Origin: JAJYKC01 sp963823105
Lineage (GTDB): Bacteria > Acidobacteriota > Terriglobia > Bryobacterales > Bryobacteraceae
NCBI GenBank assembly: GCA_963823105.1
Contig: CAWGKC010000001.1
Location: 1 to 64,000 of the forward strand
DNA: 64,000 nucleotides
Direction of reading: 5' to 3'
Position 1 is the first letter of the stretch; every line of letters starts with the position of its first letter. Positions 1 through 7,640 of the stretch are shown here, piece by piece. The translations under genes and the position numbers were made by a program. A model generated the notes under the pieces. It had not been told where the DNA came from and ran no database searches. It worked only from the letters and a program-made list of their open reading frames with translations.

Positions 1-1353
1 GTTCGGCGCTGAAGTAACCTCTTCCTTGAAGCCGCGGCCGACCTGCATCAGTTGCGGGAGGCTCTGCATGGAGAACAGGAACGCCGTGTTTGTGCCTCGC
101 GCAGTCTGCAGAATCTGCGCGAAGTTGCGATAACCAAACGGAGCGAACTCGTCCAGTACGACGGAGAAGATGGGGCGATTCTGACGCCGGCGGTCCGCTT
201 TGTCCTCGTAACGTTTGCCGACCGTGAGCTGGATGTTTTGAAGCAGCATCTTCCCGAGCGAGCGCACCGGCTCGATGTTCTTGTTTGAGTTCAGGCTCAC
301 GAACAGGATCAGCTCCTGGTCGATCACGTCTTCGATCGACAACAAGTCGTCGTACTGCCCCGTTACCGCCGACAGTTCGTCGTCCAGGAACGTCATGCAC
401 TCGTTAATCAGGCCTTGGATTTTGGGCACACGCTCCCGGTCCTCAAGCGACTGCGTCAGGTTCTTCACGCTCATCTCAAAGTTCAACCGCTGCTGGGCGG
501 TGACATTGCTGTCGCGATCGAGCCGGTGGACAGCCTTGTCGATTTGTTCCTTCAGTACGTCCTGGTCGAGCAGCATGACAATCACGTCGTAGAAGTTGTA
601 GCGGGCGCCGGTATAGAACAGGACGCGCACAATGTCGCCAAGGTAGTTCAGCTGGTGCTTGGCGAAGAACTCGTCGTGCAGGTTAAAGCTGCCGAAGATC
701 ATGTTTACCTGCGCCATATAGTTGTCGTCACGTGTGAAGAACGGGTTGTACAGGGCGGAGAACTCGGGACGCGATGGATTGAGCAACCGCAGTTGGTGCA
801 GCCGTCCGGCGCGGTGAATGTGTGGCAGCAGTTGCTCGAAGAATTCGAGGTCTCCCTTGCCGTCGAAGATGACCATCGGGATGTGGTGACGATCCTCCGG
901 TGGCCCAACGAAACGCGCAATATCCTGGGTGATGATGTTTTTGAGCAGAGTGGTCTTCCCCGATCCGGTCATGCCGAGCACAATGCCTTGCATCACGCGC
1001 ACTTCATCCGGCCAAAGCCAGGGCGTTTCGTCCATGTCGTAGCCGAGCAGCACGGCATTTTGGTTCCAGGCGGATTCGATTGCACGCTCATCTTTGCGCG
1101 CCGGGATGACAAACGGCGGACGTTTGTTCCGCTTGCCCCTCGTGGTGAATTTTCGTAAGACCGGCGCAATTACCGCCGCGGCAATGACGAACAGGTAGAG
1201 GCCAGCTTCGACCAACTGCTCTTTGCGGATGTGGTAGCGTTCGACTGCAAGGTACAGCAGCAGGGCGATAAGCCCAAAACCGAGCACCGCGCCAACGACG
1301 CCAGCCTCGGCATTGGTGATCTCACGCCGGGAGTTTTCAGAGTGTTGGATCAT
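1..1353 (-). CDS. VirD4/TraG-type conjugative coupling protein (C-terminus cut by window edge)
   Basis: Membrane-anchored ATPase that brings the relaxosome to the secretion channel in conjugation. About 450 codons are visible, read leftward from ATG at 1353, with GAGGTG a few bases upstream as ribosome site. Two hydrophobic segments lie near residues 17-36 and 50-66. A Walker A motif GMTGSGKTT sits near residues 127-135, and a Walker B VLDEF followed by APFGYRNFAQILQTARG is encoded near positions 90-165, matching the TraD/TraG/VirD4 core. It follows two small membrane-protein genes and closes the secretion operon as far as visible. The frame is open to position 1, so the gene is partial. Family assignment is firm; partner specificity cannot be judged. 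Confidence 0.9.
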   Translation of the reverse strand, partial: MIQHSENSRREITNAEAGVVGAVLGFGLIALLLYLAVERYHIRKEQLVEAGLYLFVIAAAVIAPVLRKFTTRGKRNKRPPFVIPARKDERAIESAWNQNAVLLGYDMDETPWLWPDEVRVMQGIVLGMTGSGKTTLLKNIITQDIARFVGPPEDRHHIPMVIFDGKGDLEFFEQLLPHIHRAGRLHQLRLLNPSRPEFSALYNPFFTRDDNYMAQVNMIFGSFNLHDEFFAKHQLNYLGDIVRVLFYTGARYNFYDVIVMLLDQDVLKEQIDKAVHRLDRDSNVTAQQRLNFEMSVKNLTQSLEDRERVPKIQGLINECMTFLDDELSAVTGQYDDLLSIEDVIDQELILFVSLNSNKNIEPVRSLGKMLLQNIQLTVGKRYEDKADRRRQNRPIFSVVLDEFAPFGYRNFAQILQTARGTNTAFLFSMQSLPQLMQVGRGFKEEVTSAPN

Positions 1354-1399
1354 ATATGCACCTCACGCACGGCCTATGACCGTGCCGCTTGTGGCCGCT

Positions 1400-1840
1400 C
1401 TACATCGGCGCGAGATAGATTTCGAGCAACTTGCTGCAGCCCATGACGGCGACCAGGGTGGCGGCCGTTATGAGCATCTTCCAGGTCCGCTGTCCTCGTA
1501 GGGCGCACCAAACCGCATGTCCGAGAGATCCGACGACGCCGATCGGCGCCAGCGGCAATATCAGCCACGGAGGTGTGGTGATGCCCCACGGATCGTTCGC
1601 CGGCGCGGCGTAGGGTCCGGGATGGGTGAGCCACCAATCAATCAGGTATGTGCCGACGATGGCCAGAAGAAAGATGGTTGTCCAGTAACATACCGAAGTG
1701 ACCAGTGCCGAGAACAGCACGTCCTGAAGCTGGACATCAGGCTGCCGTTCCTCCCCCGTCTGTTCCGGTTCGTTTGCCATTTTGGTTGCGCTTGACGCCA
1801 TACTGCTCAGCTCCTCTTGTGCATCTCGTTCCGGTTCCAT
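1400..1840 (-). CDS. Small membrane protein of the secretion operon
   Basis: A 146-residue protein with a charged, Glu-rich N-terminal tail of about 40 residues, a hydrophobic segment near residues 44-68 and two more between about 92 and 138. Its ATG follows directly on the stop codon of the preceding gene and it sits between another small membrane protein and the coupling protein, so it is likely co-translated and part of the inner-membrane apparatus. I do not recognise the family. Coupling proteins often have a small membrane partner, which makes such a role possible but unproven. Confidence 0.75.
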   Translation of the reverse strand: MEPERDAQEELSSMASSATKMANEPEQTGEERQPDVQLQDVLFSALVTSVCYWTTIFLLAIVGTYLIDWWLTHPGPYAAPANDPWGITTPPWLILPLAPIGVVGSLGHAVWCALRGQRTWKMLITAATLVAVMGCSKLLEIYLAPM

Positions 1841-2074
1841 CTATCTCGCGTGATGGAAGCTGAAATAGAGAAAGATTAGTGCCAGGACGAGTACGAGGAT
1901 GAGGGTGATGGCGACAACCGATTTAGGCCGTCGTTTGTTTGCAGGTTCGAACGGGTTCCGCGGCTCCAAGACAGCATCTGTCACGGCGAGCCGGAATCCC
2001 GTGTCGTTGCGTTGACGAATCATCAACCGCAGACGCTCGTACATCTGCCCAACTGTCTGATACTCGGATTCCAT
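1841..2074 (-). CDS. Small single-pass membrane protein, unknown function
   Basis: A 77-residue protein with a hydrophilic N-terminal half of about 50 residues and one strongly hydrophobic helix at its C-terminal end (VVAITLILVLVLALIFLYF), followed by a short basic tail. This is a tail-anchored topology. A GGAG site lies about nine bases before the ATG. It lies 19 bases after the VirB9-like gene and its stop abuts the next start, so it belongs to the same transcript. No family recognised. Confidence 0.7.
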   Translation of the reverse strand: MESEYQTVGQMYERLRLMIRQRNDTGFRLAVTDAVLEPRNPFEPANKRRPKSVVAITLILVLVLALIFLYFSFHHAR

Positions 2075-2093
2075 GGCTTCGACTCCGTAGAAT

Positions 2094-2972
2094 CTACAGC
2101 ACCAGTGTGGCGGTCAGATTTCCTGCGCGATCGATCGGAAACAGAATCTTTAGTACGGTGGGCTGAGTCTTCTTCGCGTCCGGGTTCACCGGCGGAAGCT
2201 GCAGCGCGATCAGGCCAATGCGCGCTTCGCCTGGACCCACTTCCGCAACTCCTGGCTCGCATTGTGTGATTTTGACTGGAATCGGTGCGTCGTAAGTCTT
2301 CAAACGGCTGGCGTATTCCATCCCCAACTGCGCGTTCTGGAAGGCCCACAGCGACCGATCAAACTTCAGTCCAGTTAGGGATACGACCGCCGGAGGGCCC
2401 GCGCGCAACGTCTGGCTTGAGCGGTTCTCGATTGAAAAACGGACAAAGACCTCATCCTGCCTGCGATAGACGTCCCGGATCAGCACACCCAGGTCGGCCT
2501 TCGCGGCCGCTGCTCCGCCAACCAGTCGGACTGGCGTGCTGTTCAGGAGCATTTCGTTCGGCACGGTAGACACGACGGCTACCGGTGCTGGCTTCGGTTG
2601 CGCGACCTGTGCCTGCGGCTGGGGCTGGCGGTAATCGATGGCGAAGTCCATTTGCCCCGCGTCGCTGACGGCCGGTACCAGTTCGTAGTTCAGGCGGGTC
2701 GAAGCGGTCCAGATGAAAAGGTTCGTGGCCACGTTCTCTTGAAGCGGCTGGATGAACACCTTGTTCTCGCGTCGCTCAACCTTGAAGGCTTGGGGAGAGC
2801 CGACAGCAACGGTGGCTACTGGCTCCGCTACTTCGATTACGGTCAGATGGTTCATAGCAGTTTGTACCCGCACCACGCGCTCGCGTGATGGGGTTTCAGT
2901 GTCGATTTTCTGCGCCGGCAGCGGGGGGAACGTCATTGTCAGCGCGAGAGTTCCTATCAGAAGGCGTCTCAT
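2094..2972 (-). CDS. VirB9/TrbG/CagX-like outer-complex protein (second copy)
   Basis: About 292 residues with an N-terminal secretion signal (MRRLLIGTLALTMTFPPLPAQ). The VirB9-type N-terminal domain covers about residues 30-125, recognisable by VIEVAEPVATVAVGSPQAF and ATNLFIWT, and a second beta-rich domain follows from about residue 165. VirB9 proteins form the outer-membrane core ring with VirB7 and VirB10. The start was chosen because AAAGGAG lies 8-9 bases before this ATG; the frame is open nine codons further with a poor TTG. It resembles the product of 17851-18948 in layout, so the element has two VirB9-like proteins. It sits directly downstream of the polymerase-like gene, behind a stable hairpin. 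Confidence 0.8.
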   Translation of the reverse strand: MRRLLIGTLALTMTFPPLPAQKIDTETPSRERVVRVQTAMNHLTVIEVAEPVATVAVGSPQAFKVERRENKVFIQPLQENVATNLFIWTASTRLNYELVPAVSDAGQMDFAIDYRQPQPQAQVAQPKPAPVAVVSTVPNEMLLNSTPVRLVGGAAAAKADLGVLIRDVYRRQDEVFVRFSIENRSSQTLRAGPPAVVSLTGLKFDRSLWAFQNAQLGMEYASRLKTYDAPIPVKITQCEPGVAEVGPGEARIGLIALQLPPVNPDAKKTQPTVLKILFPIDRAGNLTATLVL

Positions 2973-3009
2973 ATTCTTGATCTCCTTTCCTTTGTCCAAC
3001 TAGCCCAGC

Positions 3010-3029
3010 GGCCGCTCTTTCGAGCGGCC
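3010..3029 (-). promoter_or_regulatory. Intercistronic hairpin with GAAA tetraloop
   Basis: On the transcribed minus strand GGCCGCTC and GAGCGGCC form a perfect 8-bp stem closed by GAAA, a GNRA-type loop of high stability. It lies between the stop of the polymerase-like gene (3042) and the start of the VirB9-like gene (2972). No U-run follows, so it is not a typical intrinsic terminator. An RNA processing or stability element within the operon is more likely. Confidence 0.65.
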
Positions 3030-3041
3030 CCGGGTGCTTAT

Positions 3042-5897
3042 TTACTGCTCTACTCGCGCTCCCTGAAACGGCCGGGATTCCCAAGGGCGAACCGGCGCAT
3101 GTTCGAGGAACGTTTGCTTCTTGGCATCGGTGTCGAGTTGCCGGATGCTCGCTGGATCGCCGTCCACGAACACCGAAAAGCTCGAACCGAGGGTTTTTTC
3201 GCAGGTTGCCAGAAACTCGCGCCGCTCCTCGCGACTGCGCAGAACTCTGGCCTTGCGGGTGCGAACAGCGGGGTGCTGCGGCAGGTTCGAAAACGTCACC
3301 ATGCCATTCCGGATCTCTCCAGATCCTTCCTGGATGGCGAACGGTTGTACCGAATCCACACGCACACCGTCGAGAATGATGTTTCCGTGCTCCGTGATCT
3401 GGAACAGGAAAATACGCCGCTCCTGGATCTGCCCGCCTTCGAGCCGGATTCGCTCCACCCGGTACACATTCCCCGAGTTGTCGAACACAATCTCTCCATC
3501 AGGCAATTCAGGCAAATGAAGTTGAACGGGACGTCCGCCGGTCTCTTCGAGCAGCTTGTCGAGAGCTTCCTGCGGGAAGGCGTGAAAGACGATGGCGCCG
3601 GTGGCTTTGCCCTCTTGCGCGCTTCGTGTACTCGTCGCGATCGAGTGCAATGCCTGACACCAGCCTCTCCGGTTCTCCCGCTTGCCGTTTCCCCAATCGG
3701 CGAGGAAACGGTGAAAGTTTCGCATCTCTTCCCGGCAGCGCTCTTCGTTGTTACGCAGAGCAGCCTTAGCCCGATAGAGTGCCTTCGAAGCCTTCTTGCG
3801 AACGTCGGCGTTCTTGTGGTCTCTCACGGCTTCGAACTTCGCTTGCGCTTCGGCAACAGCAGCCTCGCACTTCTCAGTTCGTTTCCGGAGCTCGCCTACC
3901 AGGGTGCCGAACGTCTTATTGATCTTCCGGCATTCCTCGTAAATCTCCCGGTCGAATGTCTCTCCCCGGATCATTCCGCCGAAGTCGCGCAGCGGAAGAA
4001 CATCCTGGAAGAGAATGCCGATCTCTTTGCGGGCGTGGTTATAAAGCTGCCCAACGATATCCGAGTTGCTAATGGCTACTTCCATCGGCATGTCGGAAAT
4101 GCGTCTGGCCTCTTTTGTCGCCAGCCATGGTGCCTTGGGGACTTCAGTGCGGATCCGCTTGATCACGTCCTGATCCACCTGGACGTTGTGCTTCAGCGAG
4201 TCCAGTGCGTTTTGCAACTGATCCACCAGTTCGTAAGCGTTGTCGCTCCGCCCGGCCGCGATACAGTCACTGATCAGGTTCGTAATCCTGCCGATTTGAT
4301 TGCCACGAGCCTTCATGGCAACGTCCGCCAGGTTCCACCAAGGGGATTTGGTCTTGGTTTTCTTATCCTTCTTCTTCTGAAAGCCCTCGCGCATGTCGAA
4401 ACGGCTTTGCACAAAGCGGGGGAAATCAGAGTCTTGAAGGACGGCAACCAAGTCGAAGTCGAAATCGCCGCCATTGCGTTCCGCGGTCTTCGAGTGCAGT
4501 GAGAAGGTACCGGGAAGCCGAAGCTGGCGCTCGACCAAGTCGGGAATCTGCGCCGAATCCATCCTGCAGCCGGTTCCACGGAGAACCTGCTCCAAGAGGC
4601 GAGCGGTATCTTCGAACGACAGCATCTGGACGGGCAACAGGTCTTCCTTCATCCGGATGGGATAACGAATCACCAGTCCCCGCTTAGTTGAAAGCGAGCT
4701 GATGCTCCAGTCCTCCGGAATCCAGTCCGACCCAGCGAATACCTGTCCGTTGTGGCTGAACAGATATCCGTCGTCTGCCAGGGCAAATGCCGGCATCCGA
4801 AAGCCACCGCCGGTCGATACCTTGAAGGCCCACTTCGCCAGCAACTGTTGTAACTTGTTGTTGATGAAGGGGTGTTTGAACAGCATGCCGCTGCCGTCCG
4901 CTTTCAGTACGGCTTCGACAATGCTGTTCTCGTAGGAAGTGAACTCCTCGTCTTCGGAGTCCTCCACCTTTGGCTGCGCAGGAGACGTCCCAATTGCTTC
5001 GAGAAGCTTCTGGTAGTCGCCGGTCAGGGCAGAGGAGACCACGCTGCGGACTTCCTCAAGAGCGCGAGGGATGATCTCGGTCCTCAGAGAGTCGAGCGGC
5101 GCGTGTTCGGTCAGGGTGTAGCTCGACTTGAACTGCAGCTCGCGAGAGTAGTCCCGAATCCCCAGAACAATGGGAGACCGAAATCGCATCCCCTGGATCC
5201 CGCTCGTGAGCCCCGTAAACCACTTCTGGCACTCATCGAGGAAACCCAGCTCGAGCTTTGGTTTAACCGAGCTTTCCGGAAGAATGATGTCGGCCTTCAA
5301 GAGATCAGCAACGTCGTCTTGCATGAGCTTGAAGGAGCCTTTTGCCTGCGTCCGGTCGAAGGCGAGGCGGAACTGGTAGAAGCGATGATCGGGCAGGTTG
5401 AGTTTCCCGAACAGCCTCTCCGAAATCCACCCGCGGCAGTCGTTGGTTCCCAGCGCATGATCTTCGACCACCAACACGTCGACGTCCGGCTCCTGGATCA
5501 CGACCTTGCAGTCGGAAACCAGAATGCCGAAGTACGTGATGGCAGCCTGCGGCCACTTCTGGAACCGTTCGGCGATCAGTTTCTCGTGTTGGGCGTCGAC
5601 GGCATAAAACTTTCCGTCTTTGGCCGAACCGCTGGCGCCGACGAGACAATACTCCCGGCCTTCGTAGCGCACGCGCATCAGGACCTGGCTGATCCTTGCT
5701 TGTTCGTACGCGTCCAAAAGGCCGCCCGGTACTTGCATCGAGAGGACGCAGATCTCCGGATGAATCGCGAATAGCAGCGTATTTTTCAGCTGCCCTTCCG
5801 CGTCGATCCGGGGAAATCGCTTCGCCACGTTGCCTTCCTCATCGATTACGATCTGTTTCACGCGCAGAATGTCTGTCGTGTGGTTCGTGTTAGGCAT
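3042..5897 (-). CDS. Single-chain two-barrel RNA polymerase (eukaryotic RdRP/QDE-1/YonO superfamily)
   Basis: A 951-residue protein with the landmarks of the superfamily joining multisubunit RNA polymerase to eukaryotic RNA-dependent RNA polymerases. In order: barrel 1 near residues 150-215, with FYQFRLAF then QAKGSFKLM (K186, K190); RMPAFALADDGYLF and GQVFAG near 367-389; KRGLVIRYPIRMKEDLLP near 405-422; the metal-binding loop GGDFDFDLVAV with D478, D480 and D482; then GNQIGRITNLISDC and LQNALDSLKHNV near 532-571, which resemble the post-loop helices of RdRPs; APWL at 589-592; and IVGQLYNHAR near 614-623. Residues 655-730 look coiled-coil. Residues 765-951 form a tail I do not recognise. A strong AAAGGAG site precedes the ATG. 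It lies within the secretion operon. Homology is read from the sequence by eye; template (RNA or single-stranded DNA) and activity are unknown. Confidence 0.82.
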   Translation of the reverse strand: MPNTNHTTDILRVKQIVIDEEGNVAKRFPRIDAEGQLKNTLLFAIHPEICVLSMQVPGGLLDAYEQARISQVLMRVRYEGREYCLVGASGSAKDGKFYAVDAQHEKLIAERFQKWPQAAITYFGILVSDCKVVIQEPDVDVLVVEDHALGTNDCRGWISERLFGKLNLPDHRFYQFRLAFDRTQAKGSFKLMQDDVADLLKADIILPESSVKPKLELGFLDECQKWFTGLTSGIQGMRFRSPIVLGIRDYSRELQFKSSYTLTEHAPLDSLRTEIIPRALEEVRSVVSSALTGDYQKLLEAIGTSPAQPKVEDSEDEEFTSYENSIVEAVLKADGSGMLFKHPFINNKLQQLLAKWAFKVSTGGGFRMPAFALADDGYLFSHNGQVFAGSDWIPEDWSISSLSTKRGLVIRYPIRMKEDLLPVQMLSFEDTARLLEQVLRGTGCRMDSAQIPDLVERQLRLPGTFSLHSKTAERNGGDFDFDLVAVLQDSDFPRFVQSRFDMREGFQKKKDKKTKTKSPWWNLADVAMKARGNQIGRITNLISDCIAAGRSDNAYELVDQLQNALDSLKHNVQVDQDVIKRIRTEVPKAPWLATKEARRISDMPMEVAISNSDIVGQLYNHARKEIGILFQDVLPLRDFGGMIRGETFDREIYEECRKINKTFGTLVGELRKRTEKCEAAVAEAQAKFEAVRDHKNADVRKKASKALYRAKAALRNNEERCREEMRNFHRFLADWGNGKRENRRGWCQALHSIATSTRSAQEGKATGAIVFHAFPQEALDKLLEETGGRPVQLHLPELPDGEIVFDNSGNVYRVERIRLEGGQIQERRIFLFQITEHGNIILDGVRVDSVQPFAIQEGSGEIRNGMVTFSNLPQHPAVRTRKARVLRSREERREFLATCEKTLGSSFSVFVDGDPASIRQLDTDAKKQTFLEHAPVRPWESRPFQGARVEQ

Positions 5898-6098
5898 CTC
5901 AAGTTCTCCTTTTCTCTGATCTGATTGGTTATGACAGAACAGAGAAAGGAGCCGCGCTCCTCTTCTGCCCTGCCGAAAACGTGAACGTTCCCGGCCTGGC
6001 CCCGAAGAGCCCGACCACTTGCTGATGCGATTCAGTTGTCTATTTGGTGAGGATGGGTCGCTCGAACACGAACCAACTTCGCCAAACTCATCACTACC

Positions 6099-6326
6099 CT
6101 AAGAGGCCCTAAAGGTTGTTACGCCTCCGCGGTACTCCCGAACCGAAGGCCGTCTCTGTACGAACGAGAACAGCTTCCGGATACACTCGAAGACCACTGG
6201 CTGGTTCTGCAATGTCCACAGCAGAACGACTCCAGCGACTATCTTCAGTGCCGTGATCCGGTCGACGAACGCTCCGAGAAAGAGCGCCACGATCAAGACC
6301 ACGACAATCTGGTTCTTCTCTGACAT
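6099..6326 (-). CDS. Small membrane protein upstream of the polymerase gene
   Basis: A 75-residue protein with two hydrophobic stretches (about residues 7-25 and 29-41) and a basic, Arg-rich C-terminal third. AAGGAG lies in front of its ATG. It is one of four short genes between VirB8 and the RNA polymerase-like gene and follows a pair of stable hairpins. No family is recognised; an inner-membrane location is likely. Confidence 0.65.
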   Translation of the reverse strand: MSEKNQIVVVLIVALFLGAFVDRITALKIVAGVVLLWTLQNQPVVFECIRKLFSFVQRRPSVREYRGGVTTFRAS

Positions 6327-6364
6327 CGGCTTCTCCTTTTTGACTGCAAGTGAAGTTGTGCTGC

Positions 6365-6423
6365 CCCTAAGGGAACAGCAGAATCCCAGAAAGTCTGGGT
6401 GCTTCCAGGAGACCGAAGTCTCC
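6365..6423 (-). promoter_or_regulatory. Tandem intercistronic hairpins, one with a cUUCGg loop
   Basis: Transcribed on the minus strand, GGAGAC-TTCG-GTCTCC (6408-6423) forms a perfect 6-bp stem with the extra-stable C(UUCG)G loop. It is followed by CCCAGA-CTT-TCTGGG (6385-6399), another perfect 6-bp stem, and a weaker CCC/GGG pair near 6365-6373. They fill the gap between the genes at 6429 and 6326. No U-tract follows, which argues against simple termination and for mRNA protection or processing. Confidence 0.6.
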
Positions 6424-6428
6424 TCTAT

Positions 6429-6809
6429 TTAAGAAGCCGGATTATTCTTCTTCAACGTCTCCTTCCTTAAGATCGGTTCCCCGGACCGGCCGATATCGGC
6501 ACGGGTTTGAAACTCGGTAACTCTATAGAGGTTCACCTTCTCGCGAAACGCTTCGATGATGGCTTCCGCCTCCGTGGCACACTCGCGGCCCAAGGTCGGC
6601 ACGTCTCCATTGCGATTCGCACTGGCCAAGAAGAACCGCTCTTCTCCGTTTGTCTCGGAGCTATCTTGCCGGTCGCGCCGGCGTCGTGTTGCCGCACCTC
6701 GCCCGACGGCCGGTTTAGCGTCCCTTGTTGCCCGTACGCTTCTTCCTTCGCTCGCGACGGGTTGAGAAGTCTTCGAATCTGCAATCGTTTCTGGTCCGTT
6801 CACTGGCAT
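6429..6809 (-). CDS. Small soluble protein of unknown function
   Basis: A 126-residue hydrophilic protein with a Ser/Arg-rich, probably disordered N-terminal half and a more ordered C-terminal half (about residues 57-115) containing ERFFLASANRNGD and EAEAIIEAFREKV. Its start overlaps the end of the preceding membrane-protein gene by ten bases, indicating translational coupling. I do not recognise it. Its place beside the polymerase-like gene makes it a candidate partner, which is inference only. Confidence 0.6.
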   Translation of the reverse strand: MPVNGPETIADSKTSQPVASEGRSVRATRDAKPAVGRGAATRRRRDRQDSSETNGEERFFLASANRNGDVPTLGRECATEAEAIIEAFREKVNLYRVTEFQTRADIGRSGEPILRKETLKKNNPAS

Positions 6810-7318
6810 CGCTCAACCGTTTCCTTTCTTGCGATCTCCTGTTTTTCGCCGGCATCCATGTGCGATCTCCCATCGTGGGTTTCGGCTTTCCGATCCTTCC
6901 GGCGCCTTTCGATGAACTGGACGGCGCGCGGCTTCAGCAGGATTCCCGCCGCAAACAGGATGAGCGGCAAGATACCTACGGTGCCTTCCGACAAGCCTGC
7001 ATGCCGCAATAACCCAGACATGCTGCTGTAAATAACGATCACGGTGAGAATCATGAGAACGTCGTACCTGTCGAACCATTTCGCCTTCGCATTGGTTGAA
7101 CCCTCGGGTCCTTCCTTTACCTGTGAGCGCGCCTGAATTCGCAGCCGCGCCCGCGCTGCGAGAGCGCATCCGATGAAGAATAACCCCAGGAGGATTTCCA
7201 GCAAAACAATGCCAACTCGCGGGATTACCAGGATCAAAGCGGCGCTGACAAAAGTGCTGCAGCCAGCGCTCATCAGCACATCCGCTCGGTCATACGTAGA
7301 AGGAAACAACGAACGCAT
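6800..7318 (-). CDS. Membrane protein, unknown function
   Basis: A 172-residue protein with two hydrophobic segments near residues 18-52 (SAALILVIPRVGIVLLEILL), a charged cytoplasmic-type linker, two more segments near 88-128, and a basic C-terminal tail rich in Lys, Arg and Glu. It overlaps the next gene by ten bases and lies ten bases after the preceding one. The pattern fits a four-helix inner-membrane component of the secretion operon. No family recognised. Confidence 0.65.
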   Translation of the reverse strand: MRSLFPSTYDRADVLMSAGCSTFVSAALILVIPRVGIVLLEILLGLFFIGCALAARARLRIQARSQVKEGPEGSTNAKAKWFDRYDVLMILTVIVIYSSMSGLLRHAGLSEGTVGILPLILFAAGILLKPRAVQFIERRRKDRKAETHDGRSHMDAGEKQEIARKETVERCQ

Positions 7319-7328
7319 CTTTGCCTCT

Positions 7329-7604
7329 CTATTCTTCGCGGGTGTCTTTGCCCCGATCTCGGCGGCTTTCGACCACTTCGGTAATCTTCCGGCGCGCTTT
7401 GTAGCCGAACGCCATCAGCAGGAACGGAGATACCCATTCCAGAAACCAATCGGGTAGATCCAGAACATGGTGTTGCTTGGCGACGGTTCCGAGCAGAACG
7501 GACGCCAGGATCATGAGCCAGTCCAGTCGATCCAAACCTCCGAATCTTGCAAATCCCAACAGGTCCGTGTTCTCCCGCTTCTGGTTTGCGTCCGGATCAA
7601 ACAT
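7329..7604 (-). CDS. Small membrane protein, unknown function
   Basis: A 91-residue protein with hydrophobic segments near residues 28-44 and 56-67 and a charged C-terminal end. It follows the VirB8/TrbF-like gene by 36 bases on the same strand. It is the first of four short unrecognised genes between VirB8 and the RNA polymerase-like gene. Confidence 0.62.
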   Translation of the reverse strand: MFDPDANQKRENTDLLGFARFGGLDRLDWLMILASVLLGTVAKQHHVLDLPDWFLEWVSPFLLMAFGYKARRKITEVVESRRDRGKDTREE

Positions 7605-7640
7605 TGCAGCGTACCTCCTTCGCTTCCATCGCTCTTTGAA

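Noticed and set aside
415..1158. Plus-strand open frame of 247 codons
   Set aside because: It lies opposite the VirD4-type gene, whose Walker A and B motifs read on the minus strand.
3010..3029. Intrinsic terminator after the polymerase gene
   Set aside because: Strong hairpin but no U-tract on the transcribed strand.
3099..5774. Long plus-strand open frames of 467 and 300 codons
   Set aside because: They are antisense to the RNA polymerase-like gene, which has family motifs and a ribosome site; the plus frames have none.
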